From contig JAQGAU010001048.1 of NCBI GenBank assembly GCA_034698045.1, positions 1 through 21,825 of the forward strand: a stretch of 21,825 bases of DNA, in the 5' to 3' direction. Within the stretch, counting starts at the first letter, position 1. Each line of letters opens with the position of its first letter. Made by a program: the position numbers and the translations under genes. Shown in pieces: positions 1 to 9,465 of the stretch. The notes beneath the pieces are model-generated. The model ran no database searches. It had not been told where the DNA came from and was given only the letters and a program-made list of their open reading frames with translations. Source of the DNA: Paramacrobiotus richtersi (Eukaryota > Tardigrada > Eutardigrada > Parachela > Macrobiotidae).

Positions 1-625
1 AATGACCTGATCACAGGGTAGAGCAATCCCTTTGCTATCATGTGTACGATATGCGGTAACGATACACATCTGCGATTCAATGCAAAAAATTGTCTTTGGT
101 AACCACCCAAAACGAAACCCGTTGGGTATTTTTTCACCTTAAGTTGGTCGTTGATCTGTACAAATTCACGAAGAAAAGGAAAACGCAGAAAGAAATATGC
201 AGAAGCAACACTGTCCGCTTGGTCCGCTTGGTAAAATGCGACGTACAGTAACGATCAATCTCCATGACCACCGGGATAATGTCGTTGTACTTGAACAGTA
301 TGTACAGATTCCCAGTCAACACGCAAGTGAGACCTGTTACTGAGCAGATCGCACCTACTAAATTCTGGGTATCAGCGACATTTACTGCACGTGCCGGTGA
401 AATAAATGCATAGTAATACAGATTCAGAGAAAAACAGCTGACAATGGTTACGACAAGCATCGCAGTAAACGTTCTCCAGACCAAGTGCAGGAAGATACTT
501 ATCCGATTGTCATCTTTAGTTCCATCCATGTTTTTTCGAAAAAACGCACCATAACCACAAATTCTTAAGAGCAGGAGGTTGACACTGGCATATCGGGCTA
601 AACATCCGGATTCCCGCTTATTCAT
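1..625 (-). CDS. GR-like chemoreceptor, N-terminal part, runs off the left edge (gene A)
   Basis: The ATG at 625 opens a frame of 163 codons ending at 134. It reads MNKRESGCLARYASVNLLLLRICGYG, then TM1 (about 51-74), TM2 (about 87-111), the MEIDRYC block and the start of TM3. It aligns over its length with the start of gene F (RCIRANVLLLRFCGHG, IIIKIDRCC, LTKRTRR), so it belongs to the F-type receptors. At about 140-134 the frame stops. The adjacent frame (KVKKYPTGFVLGG, later VHMIAKGLLYPVI) stays open to the window edge and looks like the region before TM4 of the paralogs (KIKKT, VHFTVHHFLY). A canonical-looking donor (AAG then GTGAAA) is also at 138/137, but the paralogs have no intron here. 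Either a frameshift or a gene-specific intron is possible. The TM4-TM7 part lies outside the window, so gene versus pseudogene cannot be decided. Confidence 0.7.
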
Positions 626-1970
626 TGTCGAAGAACTCTCAGTTGATCCTTAACTTTTCTCCTTTAATAGGCAAAGCCATAGACAGTACAGCAGTGCTTG
701 CGCTGGGACCGTTAAATTTGCCCACAAAATTTAAACATTAACTTGTCAGTTAAGCTGCCCCTTACTGCATAAGGGAAATGGCCGCACCGTGCACTCGTAC
801 GTAATCGTAAATAACTGGCAATTACGAAACAGTATGACCCAACCGACATTACATTTTGTGGATGATGAACAGCTCTCAGACGAAAGCCTGTTTTACAGAA
901 CGTTGTGTAAGTTTGAACGACCAGAGCGTCGATTCTACTGTGAGTCTCTAACGAACAGCAGCGCAGCTTCGTGCCGCAGTTGTTTACCTTCTGGAACTCG
1001 CAGTGGGAGAGGCATTATTCGATTCCAGCAGTTAGGAAAGAACCGCGCAAATAATGAGCGATACCCAGTGCACACGCCAATGTTCTACGCACCCAAGTGA
1101 CTGCTATCACACAAGGGATACTAATACTTATGTCCCCACTCCCTAGTGGTGCATTTTCCGGTAATGGTAACTGCACTTTGGGTGGGCAATAATATTCAAA
1201 CTGAATAGGGGGTCGCGCAGACAAATCTGGTGTAGATGTGACTGGTACAGAAGTTCACATATAAAATACATCAGTTTGAGATCAAAAAGGTGCAGCGTTA
1301 CGCTTAACAACTGGCACCGTGCAAACGTCAGTAATTGTGTGCATCGTTATATTTTGAAAATTTACAGTGTGCAGTTGTAAAAATCCGTAATGTACTTATG
1401 TTATGTGTACATGTATATGTTATGTGTATATGACCAGAATCTGATATGAAAATTGCCACGCAAACGTACTCGTTCCTAACAAGTCCTAGTTGTCGGGATT
1501 CTATAGTTGACCTTAAACATACTTGCAGATTTATGGACATTCCGACTTTCCAATTACTATCCTTAAGTGAGGATCTCATTTGCAATTGGCCATGAATGAT
1601 TGATGACTGAGGTTGACACCACTATGGTTTTAGCGGGGACATTACTTTATTTCCATTTTCATTCACAGTTTTGTACTCGCCAACAGTATCTCATTTGCAC
1701 ATATCCTACGGTATACAGATACTTTTGCAGACCGGTCCAAGCAAAAAGTCAAATATAGTACGAATACGGACAGTAAATCTGGCACCTGAGTGACGTGATG
1801 TTATACAGAGTCGATCGGAAATACAGTAGCAACTGCATTAATGGTAGATTCAGTAAAAATACGTATAATAATTCAGTTCCAAGCAATTATGGATTAAGCG
1901 AACCCGGTCAACAAGCGGCGCACTGATCCCAATATCCTTGATGCTCTGCCAGTTGGACCACTGCTGGACG
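626..1970. other. Gene-poor interval between gene A and the small secreted gene
   Basis: No exon with family similarity or a signal peptide was found on either strand. Open frames here (for example + 789-1100 and - 1224-1015) start at non-ATG codons and resemble nothing recognisable. A short direct repeat of TATGTTATGTGTA occurs twice between about 1397 and 1431. A TATA-like ACATATAAAAT lies on the + strand near 1256, but no convincing coding exon follows it. The 1650-1970 part should hold the 3' UTR of the small gene read from 2292. Confidence 0.5.
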
Positions 1971-2292
1971 TTAAGGGTGCGCATTTTGCTGGGGTATAAA
2001 TTTAGGGTGCTTCTTCCTCTCCTCTGGGCTTAACGGGATGGAACCGCCTTTCTTGCGCGGTTGTTCGGGCTGGACTTTTTCTTTATTATCGCGGACGGCA
2101 TCAGCGTCACGGTCATGTGGTTTCGCCGCATCACTGATAAACAAAAAAAAGAGTTAGCAACTAATATTTTGCAGAACAACATACACAAAGCTCACTGCCA
2201 ATGATCAACAATTAGTCAATTACTAACCTTTCACTCATGGTAAAGCTCAGCACGATGCCAATCAGAGCGACTAGACACAGGAAGCGAAGCAT
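1971..2292 (-). CDS. Small secreted charged protein, two exons (75 aa)
   Basis: Exon 1 is 2292-2228 and exon 2 is 2133-1971, with a 94-nt intron that has donor AG|GTTAGT and acceptor TTTATCAG|T (phase 2). The joined frame is 76 codons including TAA. The first 18-21 residues (MLRFLCLVALIGIVLSF, then TMSES) form a clear signal peptide. The mature part is hydrophilic and has no cysteine: DAAKPHDRDADAVRDN, then a Lys/Pro/Gln stretch, PRKKGGSIPLSPEERKKHPK, ending FIPQQNAHP. It has no known domain that I recognise, and its composition suggests an intrinsically disordered secreted peptide or pro-peptide. The KK and RKK sites could be processing sites, but that is inference. A TATTTAAAG box lies about 60 nt upstream of the ATG. 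The intron splits a codon exactly, and the exon following it is open to a stop, which supports the model. The function is unknown. Confidence 0.72.
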
Positions 2293-2348
2293 ACTGGAAG
2301 CAACGAATCTAGACTACAATGTCTGAATTCGTCTAGGACTGGGCAATC

Positions 2349-2357
2349 CTTTAAATA
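2349..2357 (-). promoter_or_regulatory. TATA-like box of the small secreted gene
   Basis: On the - strand the sequence reads TATTTAAAG, about 57 nt upstream of the ATG at 2292. This leaves room for a start site about 30 nt downstream and a short 5' UTR. The assignment rests on position and sequence only. Confidence 0.5.
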
Positions 2358-3435
2358 CTGTTCGAGAAAAAGTACCGATAGATTTATGAATCGTTAAATT
2401 TGACCGGATTCGCGGAGAGCTGTAACTTTCTACAAGCTTCTTGCCACGTTTCGTGTGCCGCACTCCTCGATATCAGTGCGACTTTGTGCAACCAACATTC
2501 TGGTGCAGTATACTGTAAATGCAGTTGAATTTTATTGGGCTGGTGAATTTCAATTTGCATACAAAGTTATGAGCTTGAGTAAACGTCGTTTCCAAATTCA
2601 ATAGCCTGTTTCACTGGAGTTGTAAAACGTTGAATTCCAAAGATTATAGTGCCGTTAACTGAAACGTGTGGATGTGAACTCAGAAAAGAAGCATCGTAAA
2701 CCTGTCGTAAAAACACCCGCTTCTTAATGTTTTTGTTTTGATCAGCTGGCATCGTTTTCGTGATTTTCATAAGCTACATGTTTCCAAGGCTTATAGAACA
2801 TTGCTGTTAGCCTGTGGCCGATTCGAAAGAAACTAATCGGTCGATTATACTTGTGCGTACACGGAACGAGTTTTTTTGCAAACGGTTAAAACCTGAAAAG
2901 AGTTACGTCTCGCTGACGACAATGCCGCTGATACATTTGGGCTGTTCTAGAATTAACAACATTCAATTTGTTTTACTGAACCAGAGGAACAATTTGCTCT
3001 TGCAGAAGACTTAAGCCATCTAGCTGAAGTAAACCAAACGCTGAGCATGATGAGCTAGTAAAAAATATTTTGAATGATTTATGCTGCTGTAGTTGTACTA
3101 CTGTACAGGTGCTTTTGCAGCTTCAAAGGCATTGTTGTCACCGGGACAAAACGTATACTTACAGACAAACGAAGTACAAAACATGTATCGACACCAAATT
3201 TATTACCACTTGTTTAACAACTAACTGCAACAAACAGAATTGTTGTCGCGAGCCACCATCCGTAAAACACTTCCAAATATGTAACAATAAAATATGCAGA
3301 TTTGATTACGCCGCAGTTTTGCCGAATCATAATCCGAGTACCTGCGGAATTCGGACGTATTGTTATAGCCGCAGAGCGTAAAATGAGACGTGAGGCGGCG
3401 AGGGATACTCATCCATCCGAACATACCTGTAAAAA
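2358..3435. other. Gene-free interval between two divergent secreted-protein genes
   Basis: The interval lies between the small gene (-) and the RidA-like gene (+), so it probably contains both promoters. Open frames at 2770-2567 (-), 2814-3014 (+) and 3070-3381 (+) show no family similarity, no signal peptide and no conserved splice partners. I see no repeat or receptor remnant here. Confidence 0.5.
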
Positions 3436-3436
3436 C

Positions 3437-3444
3437 TATATAAG
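3437..3444 (+). promoter_or_regulatory. TATA box of the RidA-like gene
   Basis: CTATATAAG sits about 107 nt upstream of the ATG at 3544. A start site near 3465-3480 (TTTATTGTCTTACTGTCAGC) would give a 5' UTR of about 65-80 nt. This is the best TATA element in the window. Confidence 0.55.
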
Positions 3445-3543
3445 CCGAACAGTTTTCCAGAGGTTTATTGTCTTACTGTCAGCCCAGTGTAATCCGAAAT
3501 CTAACTGGTCCGTAATATACCTAGGTACATCCATTGCTAAACC

Positions 3544-4566
3544 ATGAAGGACCTTCTGTTGTTCGTCGCTCTCGCTGTTGTTTGCGTTAACGGTAACCAT
3601 GAAATTTCGACTTCTACCTTCATAACTACTGGGATAACGTACATGGCAACCTTTTGAAGCTATAATATATACAGTAGTAAAATGTTCCTTCTTGTAGCTC
3701 ATCGAGAAGGGTTTCAGGTGGGACACGCAGTTATAGGAGGACCAAAACCGTTTCCCGGTCGGGGAGACTGCTGCGGCAAATGGCAGCGATCTATCATCGA
3801 TATTTCGAATTCAGTCGCGCCAGCAAAACCGGCCAACAAACCTTGGCAGTAAGCTTCAACAACTAACATGCCGAGCATAAAATTTACCGAATCATATAAA
3901 TTGTATTTGTATAAATTAGAAACAACCATCTCCATGTTGCTTTTTAAAACCAAGTATGGCTACCACAAATGCTTCTTAAAGTCTACGGTATCTATAATAG
4001 TTCCGCTATCTTATGCTCAGTATGATGTATGGTATAAAGAATGCAGTAGAAACGCCATTTGCTACTCGAAGTGCTGTTAAGTGTTACCTCCACCGACACG
4101 ATTCTTCTGCTGATAGATACGCTGTACGTGTTGGGAACCTCTTGTACATGACCTCTGTCCGTGCCTTCACCTCTTTCGCCAACCGCACCATTATCAGTCC
4201 AGCCGGTACCTACAAGGAAGCCATTCAAGTGATGGAGCTGACCGAACAGATCTTGAACCAAGCCGGCTGTACCTGGAATGACGTCCACGATGTTGTGGCA
4301 CTGATTAGCGCCGGGGCCCCGGACTTCCCTCTCATTGACCAAGCTTTCAATGACTTCTGTGCCACGCATGGTTGCACTGACGTAAGTAGACCAATCACAT
4401 TATATCAGATGCGGCATATGCGGATTATGTGTTGCAGTTTCCTTGGACTGCCCATCTTCGTACCGGTGGTCCGTTCAACGGAGGGGCAACCGTGGAGTTC
4501 ACCGTGCAAGCTAGCAACTGCATGTGGCCCAGCGACGGCAAAGGTCAACAGGATGTGATTGCCTGA
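3544..4566 (+). CDS. Secreted RidA/YjgF-fold protein, four exons (229 aa)
   Basis: The exons are 3544-3592, 3698-3848, 4021-4381 and 4438-4566, with introns of 105, 172 and 56 nt. All splice sites are GT-AG (G|GTAACC, CA|GTAAGC, AC|GTAAGT), and the phases agree throughout to give 230 codons with the TGA. Exon 1 encodes a signal peptide (MKDLLLFVALAVVCVNA). Exon 2 encodes a basic linker rich in Gly, Pro and Lys, with a CC pair. Exons 3-4 carry the RidA domain: YAVRVGNLLYMTSVRAF, then AGTYKEAIQVMELTEQIL, NQAGCTWNDVHDVVALIS, and the last strand GGATVEFTVQAS. RidA proteins are trimeric deaminases of reactive enamines/imines and are normally cytosolic or mitochondrial. The Arg expected in the substrate pocket (around R105 of E. 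coli RidA) is not evident in the TDFPWTAHLRTGG segment. Secretion plus this change suggests a role other than the usual deaminase. An in-frame ATG at 3682 could serve as an alternative start. Confidence 0.8.
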
Positions 4567-4691
4567 TCTACGTTGCAGACTATGTTGCCGATGGGAAGTC
4601 TGCTTTGAGCACTTTGTAACTGTACGTACTCTGAACTATGTACTGGCTAATTATAAGCTTTATCAAGGATTCCAGCCTATTATTTCCAGGT
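4567..4691. other. 3' flank of the RidA-like gene
   Basis: Probable 3' UTR. No AATAAA was seen close to the stop. The region lies tail to tail with the receptor remnant next to it. Confidence 0.4.
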
Positions 4692-4890
4692 GCACCGTGT
4701 ACGCGGTCTTCAGTCTGGAGCACAGCTTTCAAGAGATTAACGCTGTCTGTAGACAGCCCTCTTTGTATCATCCTTTTCATATCGTTATATTAGTTTGTCG
4801 CGAGCGCATACGTTTTCACGGCACCGGAAAACCGAAAATATGAAAACCTTCAACCCAGCACACGTTTGACGACACCGGAAACTGCAATAT
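4692..4890 (-). pseudogene. Remnant of a GR-like last exon (fossil X)
   Basis: On the - strand, 4834-4700 matches the last exon of genes F and B: FSGAVKTYAL, corresponding to FFGAVTTYAL, then RGLSTDSVNLLKAVLQ, corresponding to KGLSADDIQLLKAAFH. The part between these, which should be LMWELGE, is scrambled and contains a stop. Just upstream (4885-4863) the start of the same exon occurs again (GCAGTTTCCGGTGTCGTC), about 52 nt away, with its splice acceptor still readable. No matching first or second exon was found to the right. It is the decayed tail of another receptor copy between the RidA-like gene and gene B, and it sits where an F-type neighbour of gene B would be expected. Confidence 0.6.
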
Positions 4891-5274
4891 CTGAGCTTAT
4901 ACGATAAGCTCATGCACAAATAACTTAAATACTTCGTAAACTTGCAGACAGTGCGGGGAAATGGTAGAAAAATAACGCACCTTTCAACAAAGTATGTTTG
5001 GGATGCATTAAACTATATTAGCTTTTTAAGAGGGATAGCATGTTGATGCTATAACCGATAGCAGCCTGTATCGGCAATCAAAGCAGCTAAAAAAACAAAG
5101 AACACAAGAATTATATTGCAACACTTCCATGTTGCCTTAGAAAATGAGAAGCACATAAACAACCATCCAAATAGGCCTGGTTTGCATGCGAATGTCCGGC
5201 TTAAAAGGGAAGTAGGAGTACGTAATGACTGGGGCTTCGTGACAAAAGGAACCTGGGGATCAAAAGCTGTACAG
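4891..5274. other. 3' flank of gene B
   Basis: The first part after the gene B stop (about 5274-5225) resembles the 3' flank of gene D (TTTACAGCTTTTGA and what follows), so the duplicated block includes the 3' UTR. The rest shows no gene. A short inverted repeat (GAGCTTATACGATAAGCTC) lies at about 4893-4911. Confidence 0.5.
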
Positions 5275-6809
5275 CTAATCCTTGACATATACGCGAGTAA
5301 CATTGCCATAGTCCGCATGGAATGCCGCTTTCAATAACTGGATATCATCCGCAGACAACCCTTTCTCCCCAAGTTCCCACATGAGGAGCGCATAGGTGAG
5401 AACCGCACCGAAGCACTGCAAAAACGGTCACAGCATAGTTTCAGCAAATACACGGAATAATTCGCGTAGTGCTAAAAATACTGCGAGTGTACTTATAATC
5501 AGTCTACAAGTACGTACCTTACGTTCGTTTATGTCATATGCTGATTACCGTTGCAACGAACTGGCGATCTATGACGAAGAACGTCCCCACCGTGAATCCT
5601 ACTGGGTACGATTGGCGTTTATGCACATAGAACGAGATTTTCTGCTGCAGCTGAATGTCGTCTGTTCTTTCCAAAACATCATGTAAAACTGTTAGAAATG
5701 CTGCAGCCTGCGAAAGTAACCTGCATTATTTTTAAGTTTTGAACGATAATGTTGAGGGTGAAAGGTGCTACCTGTTGGTGAACAAAGACGGAAAACGAAG
5801 TATGTGTCGTCAAGTAAAACAGCGCAGCAGCAGTCAGTTTAAAAGCAGTCAAATTCCCGTCTTTGAACAATGGTATATTCCACAGCAGTGTGAGAAAATA
5901 GTTACTGTACCATAGAAAAGCAAAGAATGTTAATTTGGAATCCAACTGCACAACCAGATCGGCCAGATTAGAATGATCGTCAATGATTGACCTTTGCAAC
6001 ACTTGTGGTTTATCAGCGTACTCGCCGTACTGCATCTGCGCAGTTTTCTCTAAGCGCTTTTTGATAGCACGAAAGAGAAGGCCCAGAGCCATAAAGACCA
6101 GCATCATCATCGACTGGAGTGTATACAGAGCAGCGCTATACATAAGTTGCTGCACCAGAAAGTGCACTGCCACAAACGAATGTAAACCACGTGAAATATG
6201 TCCATTAGATAATACAAGCAAAGCTTTTTTAACCTTAGGCATAAATTCATCATCAGCTTTGTCTTGGTTCGTGATAACGAATTCGATATTTGGAAACGTT
6301 TTGGCGCAGAAAACCCCAACTAGCACGATCCCCAGTACTACGTGCAGTGATACCATTGCCCGATTGGTTGACCTTCCAAAATATGGACTGCAGCATGTGT
6401 CTATCTTTGCAATAATCCGGACAATGGCTTCATGTGCCCACAATACGTAGATGTAACCAATAAAGAGGAAAAGGTCATAAACCACCACACAAACCATGCC
6501 CATCAGGTTCTGGGTCGTTGCTCCCTTCGTTTTGAGACTATGCAGAGAATCTGATGTGTGATAGTAAACATTAATCAACAAGATCATGATCGCCGAAAAT
6601 AAATGGATGGTTGTCCAAGCTCTACGTGCACAGTTCAGGATTACTATTGTCCAGCTGCGCTTAGCGCTGCGATCTTGCAATGGTTCACGGGAGAGTAATC
6701 CATGTCCACAAAATCGCAGTATCATGAGATTGACCCTTAAGCACCTCAGCAGACATCCCATTTCTGGCTGTTTAATGGAGGCCGGTTTGCCCATGTTTTG
6801 TACAGCCAT
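5275..6809 (-). CDS. GR-like seven-transmembrane chemoreceptor, intact (gene B, 445 aa)
   Basis: The exons are 6809-5772 (346 codons), 5707-5549 (53 codons) and 5415-5275 (46 codons plus TAG), with introns of 64 and 133 nt, both phase 0. The predicted membrane segments are about residues 64-84, 99-123, 151-170, 206-246 (a long hydrophobic stretch), 292-313, 321-345 and 400-414. Diagnostic features of the GR family are DHSNLADLVVQLD before TM5, VGFTVGTFFVIDRQ before TM7, and the last-exon motif VLTYALLMWELGEKG, which matches TYhhhhhQF at TY but ends in WE. No signal peptide is predicted, as expected for this family, whose N-terminus lies in the cytoplasm. The family forms ligand-gated cation channels for tastants and other chemicals; the ligand here is unknown. 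It is closely related to gene D (11123-9618). A second copy of the start-codon region lies 180 nt upstream. Confidence 0.87.
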
Positions 6810-6885
6810 TGAAGAGTACTGTAATTCAGCCGGGTCAAATAACGGCCATTAACTTTGGAAAACTTTAGATTAGAAAGTGTTTGGA
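6780..6885 (-). repeat. Direct repeat, copy 1, covering the gene B start and 5' UTR
   Basis: This segment (GCCGGTTTGCCCATGTTTTG through ACTTTAGATTAGAAAGTG) recurs at 6960-7065 at about 180 nt spacing with clear similarity. Gene D has only one equivalent segment upstream of its start. The duplication is therefore local to gene B. Confidence 0.75.
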
Positions 6886-6941
6886 TAATAATATTCACAT
6901 ACAATATTTGTTATTAATGTCGTGAAAAACATGCAAGCACC

Positions 6942-6989
6942 TTAAAAGCGAAACTGTTTAGTCGGTTTGCCCGTTTTTTGCACCTTCAT
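6942..6989 (-). CDS. Upstream ORF of gene B derived from a duplicated start region (15 aa)
   Basis: The ATG at 6989 begins MKVQKTGKPTKQFRF and then TAA. The first nine codons match the gene B start (MAVQNMGKP) and the gene D start (MIVQTMGEP), so this is a copied N-terminus that quickly runs into a stop. If the transcript starts upstream of it, it would act as a short uORF 133 nt before the gene B ATG. Translation is unproven. Confidence 0.4.
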   Translation of the reverse strand: MKVQKTGKPTKQFRF

Positions 6990-7065
6990 TGTTGAGCTAG
7001 TACTGTAATACAGCCTGACAAAACTGGTCAGTAATTTTGGAAAACCTTAGATTAGAAAGTGTTTA
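6960..7065 (-). repeat. Direct repeat, copy 2, upstream of gene B
   Basis: This is the second copy of the segment at 6780-6885, including a diverged start-codon region and the conserved ACCTTAGATTAGAAAGTGTT stretch. It contains the short uORF at 6989-6942. Confidence 0.72.
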
Positions 7066-8033
7066 GGTTTACATAGTGCTATACTACTAAGTCTTATGCG
7101 TACTTTTAAACGTGACTCAATATGTTAACAATTGATGATGGTGTCTTGTTGCATTTGGAAACAACAATAGTCTCATCTGAATTGGCGATATTTATTGGCC
7201 AGAGAGGTGGGGACGCATAATTTGAACAGTTGAACCCATGGGTATACTTCCTATCGTTATTGCTTGCTACAGTTCGCTTCCCAAACCATTTTCATTAGTT
7301 TTAAACCAGCTAGAAGGCCGACAACATCATGAGTTGACTGTTACTGCAACTATGCAGCCAGCACATCAATCTGCATTTCTCATTACATGCAACTTCAGAC
7401 GAAACACTTTACTGTAAATTTAGAACATGGAAAATTCAAGTATTCGCACTTTAAAAAAGAGCGATCTGAGCGATACTTAGGACAACGTAGCTGTACTTTA
7501 GGTGCCCAGTAAGTATTATAACAGGGATAATGGTTGGTTTATTGTCTTTCCGCAACGGGACAACGTCCCCTCTGGGCGTCAGACATAATTCGGCGTATTG
7601 CAAACAACAATCATGAAGTGTAAATTGCTATAGTTCATGAGAAAGAAAACAGGAAAACAGGCATTGACGCGACGGAGATCAAAGGAACAGAAACGGAGAA
7701 AAGTAGTCTGAAAACAAGAGATCGTTAGAGCAGCACAGAAAATCAACAAATTATGGATGCGTACAAACGTTCACCTCCCTAGCGAGCATTCAGCTACACT
7801 ACGGAGAAGCGTTATTTTATCTTTAACAAAAGTGCGTATTTTTTGTGGTTTAGTTTGTTTTATTCACTGGGTTCTTCATGTACGGAACCACCACTATCTT
7901 TTTGTGATAACTTCAGTGCTGCCAGAAGCTCATAGAACAGATGCTAGTTGAAATCATCAGAAAATTTAATTAACTTTTGTGACGCTAAACTAAACCCATG
8001 ATGCGGTACATATGGTAAATCATATCCATCCAT
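7066..8033. other. 5' flank of gene B, shared with gene D apart from an extra 0.37 kb
   Basis: Two parts match the gene D 5' flank. The 7135-7330 part corresponds to about 11281-11490 (GGTGTCTTGTTG, ACAACAATAGTCT). The 7757-8033 part corresponds to about 11541-11800. About 375 nt between them (near 7331-7756) has no counterpart in the other block and contains the dispersed repeat at 7536-7586. No coding exon was recognised. Confidence 0.6.
7536..7586 (-). repeat. Dispersed repeat 3' end, copy R2
   Basis: Read on the - strand this is ATGTCTGACGCCC, then the stem GGGGACGTTGTCCC, then GACAATAAACC. The same ordered block occurs at 13921-13970 on the + strand (copy R1). It lies inside the part of this duplicated block that is missing from the other one, so it probably arrived as an insertion. 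The stem followed by AATAAA suggests the 3' end of a retroposed element, but no reverse transcriptase or other element part is present and the family is unassigned. Confidence 0.5.
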
Positions 8034-9465
8034 TTAGTCGTGGAATTTCCATGATCTGGATGCAGCACTCCTCTCAACACATTAGCACCCCCTAGCGGCA
8101 GCACTTTGTCCCCAAGTTCCCACACGAGAAGCGCACAGGTCGTCACACCGCCGAAACATTGAAATTAAACGGTCACCTTTGAAACCTTAGTATATAAGAC
8201 AATATTTGTGTGTAATTCGTCCGTTCGTTTAGGTGATAAGATACCTGTTTATTGAAAAGAGTATTCTAACTCCAAATCCCACCGGAGCAGTTTGACGTTC
8301 AATGATTTGAAAGGTCAACTTCGTTTGGGTCCTCTTCCGCTGTTTCCTAATATTCATGCAGTGTACCCAGACATACTATTAGTACTGCTTGTATTGAAAT
8401 ATAATGCTATTTTGCCAAACCGCAAGATAACATTCTGCATCTCCATTATCTTGGTTGCACTGTCTCTCATTTTATTCAAACACCATCTGGACAGCTGTTT
8501 GCTGACCATTTCTTGTTGACGGGATGGTTTACTACTCGACCTTTTTTCCTCAGCGGTTTCATACGGGTCACCGTCACCGTCACTTTCATTTACCTTCGTT
8601 TGGTTACCAACGATTTGCACGTAGACAGTTTGTTTGTCTCTTATTGTTGACGGTCGTTGTGCTGACAGTAAAGGAGTTTGCAACCTGATGTTAAAGTCCC
8701 AGAACACTGGATTATCCTCTCTTAGAATAATAATATTCACTATGACCAAATAATTGTGCCAGCATTAAGTGTTTTTCTTCTGTAAGGTCATGCCGTACAG
8801 TCGTAACGGTAACTTCTGTTTTTAAATTGACAAACGGACATTTGCCATGAGGAGAACAGCAGAATCCCTAGCTGTTGGTACAGTTATCTGTACACCGATG
8901 TTTAATTAACATTGACTGACTTTGACACTTCAATATTTATCTTATAATTACGCAAAATATTTTCAGTATTGAACGTTTCATATGAAAACAGCTAGCTTCA
9001 TCATAAGATTAATCTGAAATGGATAATGTAATTATGTTGATTGTTGAAAAGTGGGCCGAACTCTCCCAAATACTTTATCTCATTCCAGTCTGTGTTGTAC
9101 ACAAAGTGATTACAACCGAAAATATCATGAAAAAGCATCGGTAAAAAAAAGGTGATGTACAATGAAATAATGTGCAACAAAAGTAAAATATAGGGATTGG
9201 TAAAAGTACTACATGAACCCCTAACGACAGCTAGGAGATTCACCACAATAGCGTCGATTATGAGAATATCTTCCAGCAGAAGGAATAGCCATGGCGTTGG
9301 GATATTCTCCGTGAAGTACACCAGAGAAGAAGTACATCGTAAATCGGTACATGACGAAATGTCGACATCGTTTCATAGATTTCGTAAGATATTCGCCCCA
9401 GCACTGGCCGATCTTGATGATAACAGTATACGGTCAGACACCATGCATTCTTGTCTGTGATACAA
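8034..9465 (-). pseudogene. Decayed F-type GR-like receptor (pseudogene C)
   Basis: The region matches gene F in order but is broken in many places. 9430-9104 matches the part around the IKID block to TM4 (EYLTK, NPYILL) and shows frame changes. About 600 nt of unrelated sequence (about 9103-8490) interrupts TM4. MRDSATKIMEMQN (about 8485-8440) matches IRDSAAKMLEMQN of F. The remainder of exon 1 and most of intron 1 are deleted. Exon 2 (about 8365-8245) has an in-frame TAG after CTGCATGAATAT. Exon 3 (about 8161-8034) remains open (CFGGVTTCALLVWELGDK), with TTY changed to TTC. The 5' third of the gene, including the start codon, was not found, so the copy is also truncated. It is the partner of gene F in a block duplication. 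Confidence 0.85.
8490..9103. mobile_element. Unassigned insertion inside pseudogene C
   Basis: Gene F has continuous coding sequence where C carries about 0.6 kb of extra sequence. The ends read (- strand) AACACAGACTGGA and TCCAGATGGTGTT, which are imperfect inverted repeats of 13 nt with 10 matches. No clear target duplication was seen. It includes a GGTGAC repeat (about 8567-8585). It may be a small non-autonomous DNA element, but the assignment is weak. Confidence 0.3.

Larger units (their letters stand above)
5275..9465. repeat. Block duplication, copy 1 (pseudogene C + gene B)
   Basis: The order on the - strand is F-type receptor, spacer, B-type receptor, 3' flank. Similarity to 9618-13265 covers the exons, introns, the spacer upstream of the B-type gene, and the start of the 3' UTR. 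Copy 1 is longer because of the insertions near 7331-7756 and 8490-9103. Confidence 0.8.

Noticed and set aside
1890-1960. tRNA-like A-box and B-box pattern on the - strand (TGGTCCAACTGG and GGTTCGCTTAATCC)
   Set aside because: The B box deviates at the conserved A, no cloverleaf stems were found, and the region lies in the 3' flank of the small secreted gene.
5983-6450. 155-codon + strand frame
   Set aside because: It lies antisense to exon 1 of gene B, whose coding frame is supported by paralogs and splice sites.
8354-8749. 131-codon - strand frame
   Set aside because: It joins part of an insertion to a fragment of the decayed receptor C (MRDSATKIMEMQN), so it is not a gene of its own.
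9001-9321. 106-codon - strand frame
   Set aside because: It is part of pseudogene C; its frame differs from the receptor frame in its first part and starts at GTG.
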